From positions 2,728,001 to 2,792,000 of the forward strand of contig OZ255847.1 in the NCBI GenBank assembly GCA_965277855.1: 64,000 nt of DNA, written 5' to 3'. The notes under the pieces are model-generated. The model was not told where the DNA came from and ran no database searches. It saw only the letters and a program-made list of their open reading frames with translations. The translations under genes and the position numbers were made by a program. Below, piece after piece: positions 1-7,735 of the stretch. The stretch is from Bog-105 sp965277855. GTDB lineage: Bacteria > Acidobacteriota > Terriglobia > Bryobacterales > Bryobacteraceae. The first letter of the stretch is position 1. Each line of letters opens with the position of its first letter.

Positions 1-79
1 GCTCATGGCTCCGAAGAATACGCTGCTTCAGAGCCGCGAGCGGAGCGACCGGAGTTGCATCGCGCGGTAACGTTTTCAT
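1..79 (-). CDS. N-terminal end of an unidentified gene running off the left edge
   Basis: A reading frame opens at an ATG 12 bases after the TonB receptor stop codon and leaves the window after 26 codons (begins MKTLPRDATPVAPLAAL). A GGAG ribosome-binding sequence lies 7 bases before the ATG, so it is probably co-transcribed with the receptor. I do not recognise the protein from this fragment. The same start, with three base differences, is repeated upstream of the receptor at 3732-3827, so this could also be the edge of a repeat element rather than a real gene. Confidence 0.4.
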   Translation of the reverse strand, partial: MKTLPRDATPVAPLAALKQRILRSHE

Positions 80-96
80 CGCGACACTCCACTAGA
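1..96. repeat. Direct repeat, left copy (partner at 3732-3827)
   Basis: These 96 bases match 3732-3827 with only three differences (positions 35, 46 and 65, all C here and T in the other copy). The repeat covers the last bases of the TonB receptor gene including its stop codon, the short spacer, and the first 26 codons of the following frame. It may continue beyond the left edge of the window. Confidence 0.9.
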
Positions 97-3000
97 ACGC
101 CAGCTTCAAACTCAATTGAATGTTTCGCGGAGGATAGGCGCCGGACACCGTTCCGAAATTCGAATTCGTGACTACCGTGTTCAGCCCCGAGTAATTCGTA
201 ATATTGAAAAGATTGAAAAAGTCGCCCTGGAGCTTCAAGTCGAAACGCTCGGTAAGGGCAAAATGTTTTCCCAGCGATAGATCGTAGGATTGCAGATTCG
301 GCCCCAGCACAATGCCGGTTCCCGAATTTCCGTATTGCGCGGTAGGCGCGGCGACAAAGGCCGCTGTGTTGATCCAGGCATTCGGATTAGGCGAGCTGAC
401 GAGCACCGGGCCGCCAACGTACTCGGCCCGGCGTGTGCCTTCCGGCGTTGAACCAGTAATCGAGCTGTAGCCTCCGCTTTGCAAACGAATCACGCCGCTC
501 AATTGCCAACCACCGGCCGCACTCCGCACAAAAACGTTCGTGTTCATCAGGCGCGGCAGCTGCCACACAAACGTCCCGGTAAACGCATGACGCCGGTCGA
601 AGCTGGTCGGCCCGTAATTGAAGTGCCGGTTTTGCCAGTCTTCCAAATTGTCGCCATTGCCGCTGGAATCGCCGAGCGACTTCGACCACGTGTAACCGGC
701 CGTCGCGGTAACCGCTCCAGCCCGCTTCGAGACGTACACCTGCAGCGCATGATAGTTAGAAGTCGAGTCACTCAGGTATTGCTGAATTGAGGTGTAGCCT
801 GCATACGGCACATACGCATTGGGAGAGACGCTGGGGTTGGCGGCCACTGCAGCCAGATTCGTATAGTTGATGTTCGGCTGCCGCAGCAAGTGACGTCCCA
901 GATTGCCCACGTAGGAAAGCTCGAACAGCATGGAACGTGGCAGTTCCCGTTGCACGCCAAAACTGAACTGTTGCACGGCCGCAAACTTCAGCGCCGGATT
1001 TACCGCCGTAATACCTCCGTTTGGCGATGCTCCCACTGCGCCGCCCGTGATATTCGACAGATTGCCGTTGTCATACTCGGAGACCTGCAGAATTGGAGGA
1101 AGATTCACCTGGCTGAACGTAACGTTGCCTTCGGGCCGATCGTAGAATATTCCGTATCCGCCGCGCAGAACGGTCTTCTCATCGGGCGAGTACGCAAAGC
1201 CGAAACGGGGTCCAAACAGGTTCGCGGAATCATAGAGCCCGTGCGGCGCTCCAGTAGGAATTGAATTGAACAAACCCGCACCCGATCCAGGAACGCGGCC
1301 GCGCTCGGACGCGGGCACGCCGTTTCCGGCAGCGATCAGGCCGTTGTAGAGATTGCCGGAATTCGGCACCACCGTCCCCTTAGTAGTAATCTGAACGGCT
1401 TGTGCCGGATTGAATAAGGCCGGTACAAAATTCGCCATGTTATTCGCCTGCGTATACATCGGGCTCATGAACTGATAACGCACGCCGATTTCCACGCTCA
1501 GCTTCGACGAAACTTTCCAGCTGTCCTGAACAAAAGCCTCGGGCTGCGTGAAACGGAAGAAGCCCACCGGGTCGGAACTCGCTTCGGTGTAGCTCTTAAA
1601 GTTGCCGAGCAGAGCATCCGCCAGCGCGTTGCCCGTCGAATTCGGCGTGCCGTTTGGATTGAACACGAGCGAACCAGTATAAGGCGGACGCCCGTTCTGA
1701 TCCACCCGGTCGCGTATCACCTCGACGCCCGCGCGCAGGACGTGACCGCCGGTTGTGTAGGACACTGTGTCGGCCGCCTGCAAGTCAGTCGAGGGTGACA
1801 GCAGCGAAAAAGCCGGCCCTTGCCATCCGGCAAAACTGTTGATACTTACGTTCGGTATACCGTTGTCGTATTCGCCGCCCGCATAGAGCTGCGGAAACTG
1901 AAAATTATAGGTGCTGCGCTCCCAGGTGTTTCCGTAAGGCGGAATATGCTGCGAGGCCCAACTCGCATTCACGCGCGCCTGATTCACCAGGTGCGGCGTA
2001 GGCAGCCATGTTTCGGCAAGCAGGAAACTCTCGCCGGGACGCATACGCAGCGTAGGAGTAGTGGGTAGATTTGATCCTGAAAATGTACCGAACGGATCTA
2101 CCAGCTGGTTGTAATCCTGGATCCAGCGCCCATACAAAAAGTTCTTATCGTTGAGGTTGTAATCCAGGCGCACAATGTCTTCGCGGAAGTTAAACGGATT
2201 GCTGGGTGCAAGTGTAAGGTTGTTGGAAGTGGCCGAATCGTTGAACGACAATCCCTGGCTCGAGATCAACCGGTACACGTTAGCGATTGACTGTCCATCA
2301 GGCGTGATCCGCGTCGCGATGTTATTGCCGGGAATCGGCAAGTGCGTCACCGGATCGAGTAATGCTTTCTGCCCTGCGAAGTTGCCGCTGAGTTCGGCCG
2401 AATCGGGCACCGTCACACGCGTCGGCGTCTGCTGTTGCCGGAGCCGTTTCCACTCCTCTCCTACAAAGAAAAATAGTTTGTTCTTCTGGAGCGGACCACC
2501 GAGAGCGTAGCCGAAATCGTTGAAGCGCAACTCCGTTTTCTTCGCGGCAAAGAAATTGCGCGCGTCCAGAGTGTCGTTCCGAAAATACTCGAACGCCGAA
2601 CCGTGGAACACGTTCGTGCCGTTTTTCGTCACCACGTTGAAAGCCGGCCCGGACATGCGCCCGTACTCAGCGTCGAAATTGGATGTCTGTAGTTTCACTT
2701 CCTGAATGAACTCCGCGCTGACGTTATTCATCAGGCTTGTGTTGCTGCCCGCCACCTGGTTGTAAGCGCCATCAACGGTTAGATTGTTTGTGTCCGAACG
2801 ATTTCCATTGATCGTCTGATTACCCGATGCCAGACTGGTGGTGACGCTGAACTGATCGGGATTGGTGACGACCGCGCCAGGCACCAGCGTCATCAACTGA
2901 ATATAATTACGCCCGTTCAGCGCCAGGTTCGCGACTTGCTTGGTATCGATCACCGTCGATAGCTCGCCTGACGTGGTGTTCAGTGTCTCACCGGTTGCCG

Positions 3001-3355
3001 ATACCTGAACGGTTTGCGTCACGTCGCCCAACTGGAGTTTGAAATCGATAGTCACGCGTGCATCCGCTGCAACGGCCACACCGCCATGCTGTTCCCGGCG
3101 AAATCCCTGCTGGTTAACTTCGACCGTGTATGTGCCGATCGGCAGTTCGGTCACGGTATAAAAGCCGTTGCTGTCGGTGGTCACATTGCGCGTGGCTTGT
3201 GTGTCCTGATTCTTGACGTTGACCGTCGCGCCGGCCACGACCGCTCCGCCCGGATCGCTGACGATCCCCGAAACACGCCCGAAACTCGTCTGCCCTTGAA
3301 CAACGCCTGCCGCTGCTATCAGGAGACCGACGACAACATGTTTAACGCGCTGCAT
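92..3355 (-). CDS. TonB-dependent receptor with carboxypeptidase-regulatory-like domain (Oar type)
   Basis: Outer-membrane receptor of 1087 residues, probably importing a large substrate such as a glycan fragment or metal complex with energy from TonB. A signal peptide (residues 1-21) is followed by a carboxypeptidase-regulatory-like beta-sandwich (about 25-115), a plug domain (about 125-240, with the run ALNGRNYIQLMTLVPGAV) and a beta-barrel that ends in the expected C-terminal phenylalanine (LSLKLAF). Length and layout match the large Oar-like receptors expanded in Acidobacteriota. No SusD-like partner or transport genes are adjacent. The substrate cannot be told from the sequence. A short frame starts 12 bases after the stop. 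Confidence 0.93.
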   Translation of the reverse strand: MQRVKHVVVGLLIAAAGVVQGQTSFGRVSGIVSDPGGAVVAGATVNVKNQDTQATRNVTTDSNGFYTVTELPIGTYTVEVNQQGFRREQHGGVAVAADARVTIDFKLQLGDVTQTVQVSATGETLNTTSGELSTVIDTKQVANLALNGRNYIQLMTLVPGAVVTNPDQFSVTTSLASGNQTINGNRSDTNNLTVDGAYNQVAGSNTSLMNNVSAEFIQEVKLQTSNFDAEYGRMSGPAFNVVTKNGTNVFHGSAFEYFRNDTLDARNFFAAKKTELRFNDFGYALGGPLQKNKLFFFVGEEWKRLRQQQTPTRVTVPDSAELSGNFAGQKALLDPVTHLPIPGNNIATRITPDGQSIANVYRLISSQGLSFNDSATSNNLTLAPSNPFNFREDIVRLDYNLNDKNFLYGRWIQDYNQLVDPFGTFSGSNLPTTPTLRMRPGESFLLAETWLPTPHLVNQARVNASWASQHIPPYGNTWERSTYNFQFPQLYAGGEYDNGIPNVSINSFAGWQGPAFSLLSPSTDLQAADTVSYTTGGHVLRAGVEVIRDRVDQNGRPPYTGSLVFNPNGTPNSTGNALADALLGNFKSYTEASSDPVGFFRFTQPEAFVQDSWKVSSKLSVEIGVRYQFMSPMYTQANNMANFVPALFNPAQAVQITTKGTVVPNSGNLYNGLIAAGNGVPASERGRVPGSGAGLFNSIPTGAPHGLYDSANLFGPRFGFAYSPDEKTVLRGGYGIFYDRPEGNVTFSQVNLPPILQVSEYDNGNLSNITGGAVGASPNGGITAVNPALKFAAVQQFSFGVQRELPRSMLFELSYVGNLGRHLLRQPNINYTNLAAVAANPSVSPNAYVPYAGYTSIQQYLSDSTSNYHALQVYVSKRAGAVTATAGYTWSKSLGDSSGNGDNLEDWQNRHFNYGPTSFDRRHAFTGTFVWQLPRLMNTNVFVRSAAGGWQLSGVIRLQSGGYSSITGSTPEGTRRAEYVGGPVLVSSPNPNAWINTAAFVAAPTAQYGNSGTGIVLGPNLQSYDLSLGKHFALTERFDLKLQGDFFNLFNITNYSGLNTVVTNSNFGTVSGAYPPRNIQLSLKLAF

Positions 3356-3624
3356 GAATCCTTACCTCGCGAGGAATTCTCCACGGAACTCACTTTTTCT
3401 GCCTGACCAAAGCCCTTCACTTATATCACTCGACGGAGATCAGCGGTAAACCGCGGTCGAGCGGGGCGTAAACTTTGACAGACAAAGACTGCGCACCCGG
3501 CCGAAGCACACACAGGGCTCGGCAAGGAGCAGCGGTTTGCAAATCCGGGGAAGCAGTTTCGTAAGGCCTCGCAGGTTTGCAGGCACACGCCCAAAACCAT
3601 TGAATTGAGAGTTCGTGACGTGTT

Positions 3625-3810
3625 TCAAGCACTAGTGGGGTGTCGCAACCATTTCGTTTGACACTGAGGTAAAGAACTCCAATCGCTTCGCTCATGGTTT
3701 CCGTGCTTCCGGTTGGAGAGCCACTGACGTGGCTCATGGCTCCGAAGAATACGCTGCTTCAGAGCTGCGAGCGGAGTGACCGGAGTTGCATCGCGTGGTA
3801 ACGTTTTCAT
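3625..3810 (-). pseudogene. Duplicated 5' fragment of the frame at the left edge
   Basis: A 61-codon frame whose first 26 codons repeat the frame at 1-79, with one amino-acid change (Ala to Thr at codon 12) and the same upstream GGAG. The duplicated part ends at 3732, the position matching the window edge, so it is unknown whether the similarity continues. It lies in the 5' region of the TonB receptor, in the same orientation. It may be a leftover from recombination between related receptor cassettes, or a non-coding repeat that happens to be open. No function is assigned. Confidence 0.3.
3677..3785. repeat. Imperfect inverted repeat upstream of TonB receptor
   Basis: A 24-base segment at 3762-3785 (core GAGCGGAGTGACCGGAG) is matched in inverted orientation by 3677-3700, with differences that are mostly transitions and would be tolerated as G-U pairs. 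Between them sits a perfect 7-bp hairpin at 3718-3735 (GAGCCAC, loop TGAC, GTGGCTC). The whole block could fold into one long branched structure. The core also occurs at 31-54 and 41896-41919. Nothing else is visible in the 513 bases between the receptor start and the tRNA. Confidence 0.5.
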
Positions 3811-3827
3811 CGCGACACTCCACTAGA
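3732..3827. repeat. Direct repeat, right copy (partner at 1-96)
   Basis: The second copy of the 96-base repeat, in the same orientation, so that the pair brackets the whole TonB receptor gene. Homologous recombination between the copies would delete the receptor. The copy ends at 3827, about 40 bases before the 3' end of tRNA-Gln. Confidence 0.9.
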
Positions 3828-3868
3828 GCCTACGAGGCCGAAGGTTAGTAGATGACGAACTACAACGA

Positions 3869-3942
3869 TGGCTGGGAGGCAGGGACTCGAACCCCGATAG
3901 GCAGATCCAGAATCTGCAGTCCTACCATTGGACGACCTCCCA
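3869..3942 (-). tRNA. tRNA-Gln (anticodon CTG)
   Basis: A 74-nt cloverleaf read on the minus strand. The acceptor arm is TGGGAGG paired with CCTCCCA, discriminator G, and CCA is encoded. The anticodon stem GCAGA/TCTGC encloses the loop TTCTGGA, which places CTG at positions 34-36 behind the invariant T33. The T arm carries GGTTCGAGTCC. The U1-A72 start is typical of bacterial glutamine tRNAs. Confidence 0.95.
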
Positions 3943-3973
3943 CTAGATACTTTGGGATTATAACAAGGGAGAG

Positions 3974-4141
3974 TTAGCGGACAGCCGATTTAGCCGCGAC
4001 GTGAAGCGTGGCAACAAGTGCATGGGAAGCGACAGTTCCCCAGGTACTGGCGTGCGCGCGCGGGGCTAGAGGCGAGCCCACTACGCCGATGCCGACCACC
4101 AGCAGCGCTCCCAGGTAAAATGCTCGAAATCGGTTAGTCAT
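3974..4141 (-). CDS. Small putative exported protein (55 aa)
   Basis: An ATG frame of 55 codons between tRNA-Gln and polyphosphate glucokinase. It has a basic start (MTNRFR), a hydrophobic stretch (about residues 8-23) and an Ala-His-Ala-Ser site that could be cleaved by signal peptidase, leaving about 25 residues. No strong ribosome-binding site is visible. I do not recognise it. It could be a chance frame, although the signal-peptide layout argues modestly for a real gene. Confidence 0.3.
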   Translation of the reverse strand: MTNRFRAFYLGALLVVGIGVVGSPLAPRAHASTWGTVASHALVATLHVAAKSAVR

Positions 4142-4220
4142 TTTGAATCTCTGTCTCTATCTGGTTTGATGAAGAGCACGCCATCGACCATTCAGATTTC
4201 CCGAACTATATAGTGTCGAT

Positions 4221-4988
4221 ATGGCAAAAAAGTCGAACGGTATAACGACGCTCACCCTCGATGTGGGGGGTACAGGCGTCAAAGTAATGCTGCTGAACGA
4301 GCGCGGGCGTCCGATGAGCGAGCGGCTGCGGGTGGATACACCACGGCCGGCAACGCCCGAAGCGATTCTGGCAGCCGTCGACGAGCTCATCAAACCGCTG
4401 GGTTCGTTTGACAGAGCGTCGGTCGGATTTCCCGGTGTGGTCAAACGCGGCGCGACCTTGACTGCTTTCAATCTCGATCCCAAATGGATTGGTTTCGATC
4501 TGGAGCGAGTTCTCTCGCGAAAATGGCGGCGACCGGTGCGGGTGGCGAACGATGCCGCCGTGCAAGGGTATGGCGCAATTCACGGGAAGGGCGTGGAACT
4601 GGTGATCACGCTCGGTACGGGCTTGGGATCGTCGCTGTTCACCAGCGGTCACCTGGTGCCCGGTCTCGAACTGGCGCATCATCCCTGGAAGAAAAAGAGG
4701 ACCTACGAGGAGTTTCTCGGCAGAGTCGGTTTCGTCAAGCTCGGACGCAAACGCTGGAACGAACAAGTCGAGAAGGCGATTCATCAGATAGAAGCGCTAT
4801 TCAATTACGACTACCTGTACATCGGCGGAGGGAACGCGACCAAGATCGATTTCGCTTTGCCAAAAAATGTGACGCGCGTACCGAACGAGGACGGCTTGCT
4901 CGGAGGCGTGGCCCTTTGGAAGGACTCGCCGGAGATCATTACTTCACAGGGCGCAGCGGCGGCAGCAAAAAAGGCCACTTCGGAATGA
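4221..4988 (+). CDS. ppgK: Polyphosphate glucokinase (ROK family)
   Basis: Cytoplasmic kinase predicted to phosphorylate glucose to glucose-6-phosphate using inorganic polyphosphate (and possibly ATP). The 255 residues match the usual PPGK length. The phosphate-binding loop LDVGGTGVKVMLL is at residues 12-24, the sugar-binding VANDAAVQGYG follows the middle of the protein, and the glycine-rich TLGTGLGSSLF is characteristic of PPGK within the ROK family. The last 50 bases overlap the 3' end of convergent tatC. Transcribed alone. Confidence 0.9.
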   Translation: MAKKSNGITTLTLDVGGTGVKVMLLNERGRPMSERLRVDTPRPATPEAILAAVDELIKPLGSFDRASVGFPGVVKRGATLTAFNLDPKWIGFDLERVLSRKWRRPVRVANDAAVQGYGAIHGKGVELVITLGTGLGSSLFTSGHLVPGLELAHHPWKKKRTYEEFLGRVGFVKLGRKRWNEQVEKAIHQIEALFNYDYLYIGGGNATKIDFALPKNVTRVPNEDGLLGGVALWKDSPEIITSQGAAAAAKKATSE

Positions 4989-6180
4989 GGCGGAAGTGGT
5001 CATAATGCACCAGTGCCACCACCACTGCGGCGATTACGATCAGGAAGCCGAGCAATCCGAGCAGGATCTTGCCCCAGGGGAACGTCTTCCCTTCCCGCTT
5101 GAGCACGAGTAAGTGTGAAGCGAATAAGCCGACGAAGAACAGCAGCACCATCGGCACCGCGAACAACATCATGTTGAAGACGTCGGGCGTGGGCGTGACC
5201 ACCGCCGCGATCACTACGATGGCAAGAATGGCATAGCGGCTATGCTTTAACAGGAAGCGAGGAGAGGCCAGTCGCAGCAGAGTCAGAAAGAAAATGATGA
5301 CCGGCATCTCGAAAACGAGACCCACGCCGAGCGTCACGTTTACGAAGAGATCAAAATATTCGTTAATCGACACGACGGGCGTCACGTGGACATCGCGTCC
5401 AATTCCGAGCAGGAATTCCAAACCATAACGGAAAGCTATGAAGTAGGCGAAGCAGCCGCCCGTAATGAAGAGTCCGGCAGTAGAAAGGATGAATGGAATC
5501 GCCCACCTCTTTTCCTTCTTGTACAAGCCGGGAGAGATGAAAGCCCAGATTTGATAGAAGATCCAGGGAGAGCCGACAAAGATCGAAACCAGCAGCGGCA
5601 GCTTCAAGTAAATTACGTTGAAGTTCTCCATCGGCGTGATTTGCGCAAGGTTCGGTGGATTGATGCCTAGATTCCTAAGCGCCGCCACCGCGGGTGCGGA
5701 AACTATGTTCCAAAGGTCCTTGCAAAACCCAATGCTCAGGACGAACGCCAACAAGATTCCCACAATGGATCGCAGCAGCCGCGAACGCAGTTCCTCCAGA
5801 TGCTCCATGAAGGACATCCGCAGCATGCCCTTCTCTTCATCGTCGCCGTCGCTGTCCTCATCGTCATCAGTGGGCGGCGGAGGAGGGGGAGGCGGTGGCA
5901 CGACTCGCGCGGGCACCTGCGCAATCGCCTCGGGTGTCATGTACCCGGTAATCTCTTGCGACTTCGCCGCTTCCGGAATCTCTACAGGAGGTTCAATGTG
6001 CCCGTAGGGATCCGACGTACTGGCGTACGCATCGCTGGTGGGCGTGATCTCGCTCTCGACAGGCGCTAGTGCCTGCGGCGGATCTCCATTTACCGATGGG
6101 TTTTCACGAACGCTGGTATCCGGTGAGGAAACTTCGCTAGAGTCGGGCGGAGCGGATGGCTCCTTCGGATCATCGAGCAT
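4939..6180 (-). CDS. tatC: Sec-independent protein translocase TatC with long acidic/proline-rich N-terminal extension
   Basis: Inner-membrane TatC, which recognises twin-arginine signal peptides and forms the receptor complex for export of folded proteins. The conserved core starts near residue 125 (MSFMEHLEELRSRLL) and has six membrane segments; the short C-terminal tail is basic. Unusually, about 120 residues precede the core. They are rich in Pro, Ser, Glu and Asp and end in an uninterrupted run of eight prolines followed by an Asp/Glu cluster; canonical TatC proteins are about 250 residues. The gene starts 6 bases after tatA and its end overlaps convergent ppgK by 50 bases. A Tat substrate is encoded at 46813-49074. 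Confidence 0.93.
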   Translation of the reverse strand: MLDDPKEPSAPPDSSEVSSPDTSVRENPSVNGDPPQALAPVESEITPTSDAYASTSDPYGHIEPPVEIPEAAKSQEITGYMTPEAIAQVPARVVPPPPPPPPPTDDDEDSDGDDEEKGMLRMSFMEHLEELRSRLLRSIVGILLAFVLSIGFCKDLWNIVSAPAVAALRNLGINPPNLAQITPMENFNVIYLKLPLLVSIFVGSPWIFYQIWAFISPGLYKKEKRWAIPFILSTAGLFITGGCFAYFIAFRYGLEFLLGIGRDVHVTPVVSINEYFDLFVNVTLGVGLVFEMPVIIFFLTLLRLASPRFLLKHSRYAILAIVVIAAVVTPTPDVFNMMLFAVPMVLLFFVGLFASHLLVLKREGKTFPWGKILLGLLGFLIVIAAVVVALVHYDHFRLIPKWPFLLPPLRPVK

Positions 6181-6186
6181 CAGTCG

Positions 6187-6642
6187 CTAGGCCGGATGAT
6201 TTTCTTGCGCAGGAGCATGAATGGGTTCTTCGGAAGGCTTTGTTCGCGGCACTGTGCCCGCGACCGGCTCCGCCTGGGAGGCAACGGACGCCACCGGTTC
6301 TGCCGGGGCAACAACCGTCTCGGTTTCAGACGACACAGGCGATTCACGGCCATACTCGTCGTACGGATATGGATAAGTAGCGGACGTGTACTCCTGAATG
6401 GCCGGAGGGCTGCTCGTTTGTTTGCCTTGGGCCATGGCATCGGCTTGCTCTGAAAGACGCGCCTCCCGGTCCAGTTCCCGCATGTGAGATTCAAAGGTTG
6501 AAGTGAGCTCGTTCTTGGCTCTTCTAAACTCAGTCAGACCCTTGCCCAGAAGACGCCCCAATTCCGGCAGCTTCTTGGGGCCAAAAAGGAGCAGCGCAAG
6601 AAGAACAATCGCGATCATTTCCTGCGCACCAATCGGACCCAT
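6187..6642 (-). CDS. tatA: Twin-arginine translocase subunit TatA/TatB
   Basis: Membrane-anchored Tat component of 151 residues. It has one N-terminal transmembrane helix (IGAQEMIAIVLLALLLFGPKK), the Phe-Gly-Pro hinge at about residues 20-22, then an amphipathic helix (LPELGRLLGKGLTEFRRA) and a polar, low-complexity C-terminal tail. From length it could act as TatA or as a bifunctional TatA/B; no second homologue is in the window. A good AGGAG site lies just before the ATG at 6642. First gene of a tatA-tatC operon. Confidence 0.9.
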   Translation of the reverse strand: MGPIGAQEMIAIVLLALLLFGPKKLPELGRLLGKGLTEFRRAKNELTSTFESHMRELDREARLSEQADAMAQGKQTSSPPAIQEYTSATYPYPYDEYGRESPVSSETETVVAPAEPVASVASQAEPVAGTVPRTKPSEEPIHAPAQENHPA

Positions 6643-6745
6643 CTAATCTCCTTCCAATATGTGTAACGTCTTAATGATAGCCCAGGAATTGAGCCGCCCT
6701 TTTAGTTTGCGATCACGTTAAAGGCGATCGCGATACAGTACAGTC

Positions 6746-7735
6746 GTGCGTTTCCGCCGGTCCACCAAACTTCTCCCGCTTCTTGTGATTACCGGGTTCG
6801 TCTCGGCCCGTCCTTTTGCCCTGCCCGCGCAAGTGGCGATCAGGAATATAGACAATGACCACGTCGAGATTCAGATTAACGGACAAACTTTCTCGGATTT
6901 TTACATCGGCCATCAGTATTCGAAACCATTTCTCGCGCCGTTACGCTCGGCAACCGGATTGATTGTCACGCGCCGGTTCCCGATGGAGCAGGTAGAAGGC
7001 GAATCGCGCGACCATCCGCATCATCGCGGCCTGTTCATCGGCTTTGGCGACATCAATCACATTAATTTTTGGGAAACTGAACCCGAGTCGAAAGCCAGCG
7101 GCGATAACCCTAAAGACAAAGGTACGATCCGGCTGGACAAACTGGATCAGTTGAAGCCGGGCGCCAAGTCCGGCAGCGTTCGCGCCAACTTCAATTGGTT
7201 GAGCCCGGAAGGTAAACACGTTCTCGACGAGGAGAGAACGATGGTGTTCTATGCGGACGATAAAGTGCGCCGCCTGGATGTCGATTCCCAGTTCACGGCC
7301 CATACAGCTGTTACCTTCGCCGATACCAAAGAGGGCTTTTTTGCCATTCGCGTGGCGGACAGCATGAGCGGCAAGAAAGGCGGCATCATCACGAATTCGG
7401 AAGGGGCGCAGACAGAGAAGGATGTTTGGGGGAAACGCGCCTCCTGGGCAGATTATGTCGGGACCATTGAAGGACAGAAGATCGGCATTTTGATCTTGGA
7501 CAATCCACAAAACCCGCGTCATCCGCCGCGCTGGCATGCTCGCGACTATGGTTTGTTTGCGGTAAACCCGTTTGGCGAAAAGGCGTTTGATCCGAAATCG
7601 GATACCCCGGGCGGGTATCACTTGGCGGAAGGAAAATCGGCGCGCTTCCGGTACCGCGTGATCATTCACCCTGGCGACGAATCGAAGAAAACCATCGCGC
7701 ACTGGTACGACGATTACTCAAAAGGTCAAAAGTGA
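6746..7735 (+). CDS. Exported DUF6807 family protein
   Basis: A 329-residue secreted protein starting at a GTG, with a signal peptide (to about residue 28). The body carries the features of the DUF6807 family, often mislabelled 'PmoA': a histidine-rich DHPHHRGLF segment near residue 90, the motif NHINFWE, and a C-terminal YHLAEGKSARFRYRVIIHPG. Members are common in Acidobacteriota, Planctomycetes and Verrucomicrobia near sugar-catabolic genes. The beta-sandwich resembles sugar-binding folds, but the function is not established. It overlaps the following protease gene by 4 bases (GTGA), indicating translational coupling. Confidence 0.75.
   Translation: MRFRRSTKLLPLLVITGFVSARPFALPAQVAIRNIDNDHVEIQINGQTFSDFYIGHQYSKPFLAPLRSATGLIVTRRFPMEQVEGESRDHPHHRGLFIGFGDINHINFWETEPESKASGDNPKDKGTIRLDKLDQLKPGAKSGSVRANFNWLSPEGKHVLDEERTMVFYADDKVRRLDVDSQFTAHTAVTFADTKEGFFAIRVADSMSGKKGGIITNSEGAQTEKDVWGKRASWADYVGTIEGQKIGILILDNPQNPRHPPRWHARDYGLFAVNPFGEKAFDPKSDTPGGYHLAEGKSARFRYRVIIHPGDESKKTIAHWYDDYSKGQK

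Noticed and set aside
479..1264. Several plus-strand frames of 70-124 codons inside the TonB receptor gene
   Set aside because: They lie antisense to a clear 1087-codon gene, have no motifs or ribosome-binding sites, and are expected by chance in GC-rich coding DNA.
3426..3737. A 103-codon minus-strand frame upstream of the TonB receptor
   Set aside because: It overlaps the structured repeat in another frame and resembles no protein; the repeat structure explains the region better.
4206..4784. A 192-codon minus-strand frame antisense to polyphosphate glucokinase
   Set aside because: It covers the same DNA as a gene with full ROK-family motifs and has none of its own.
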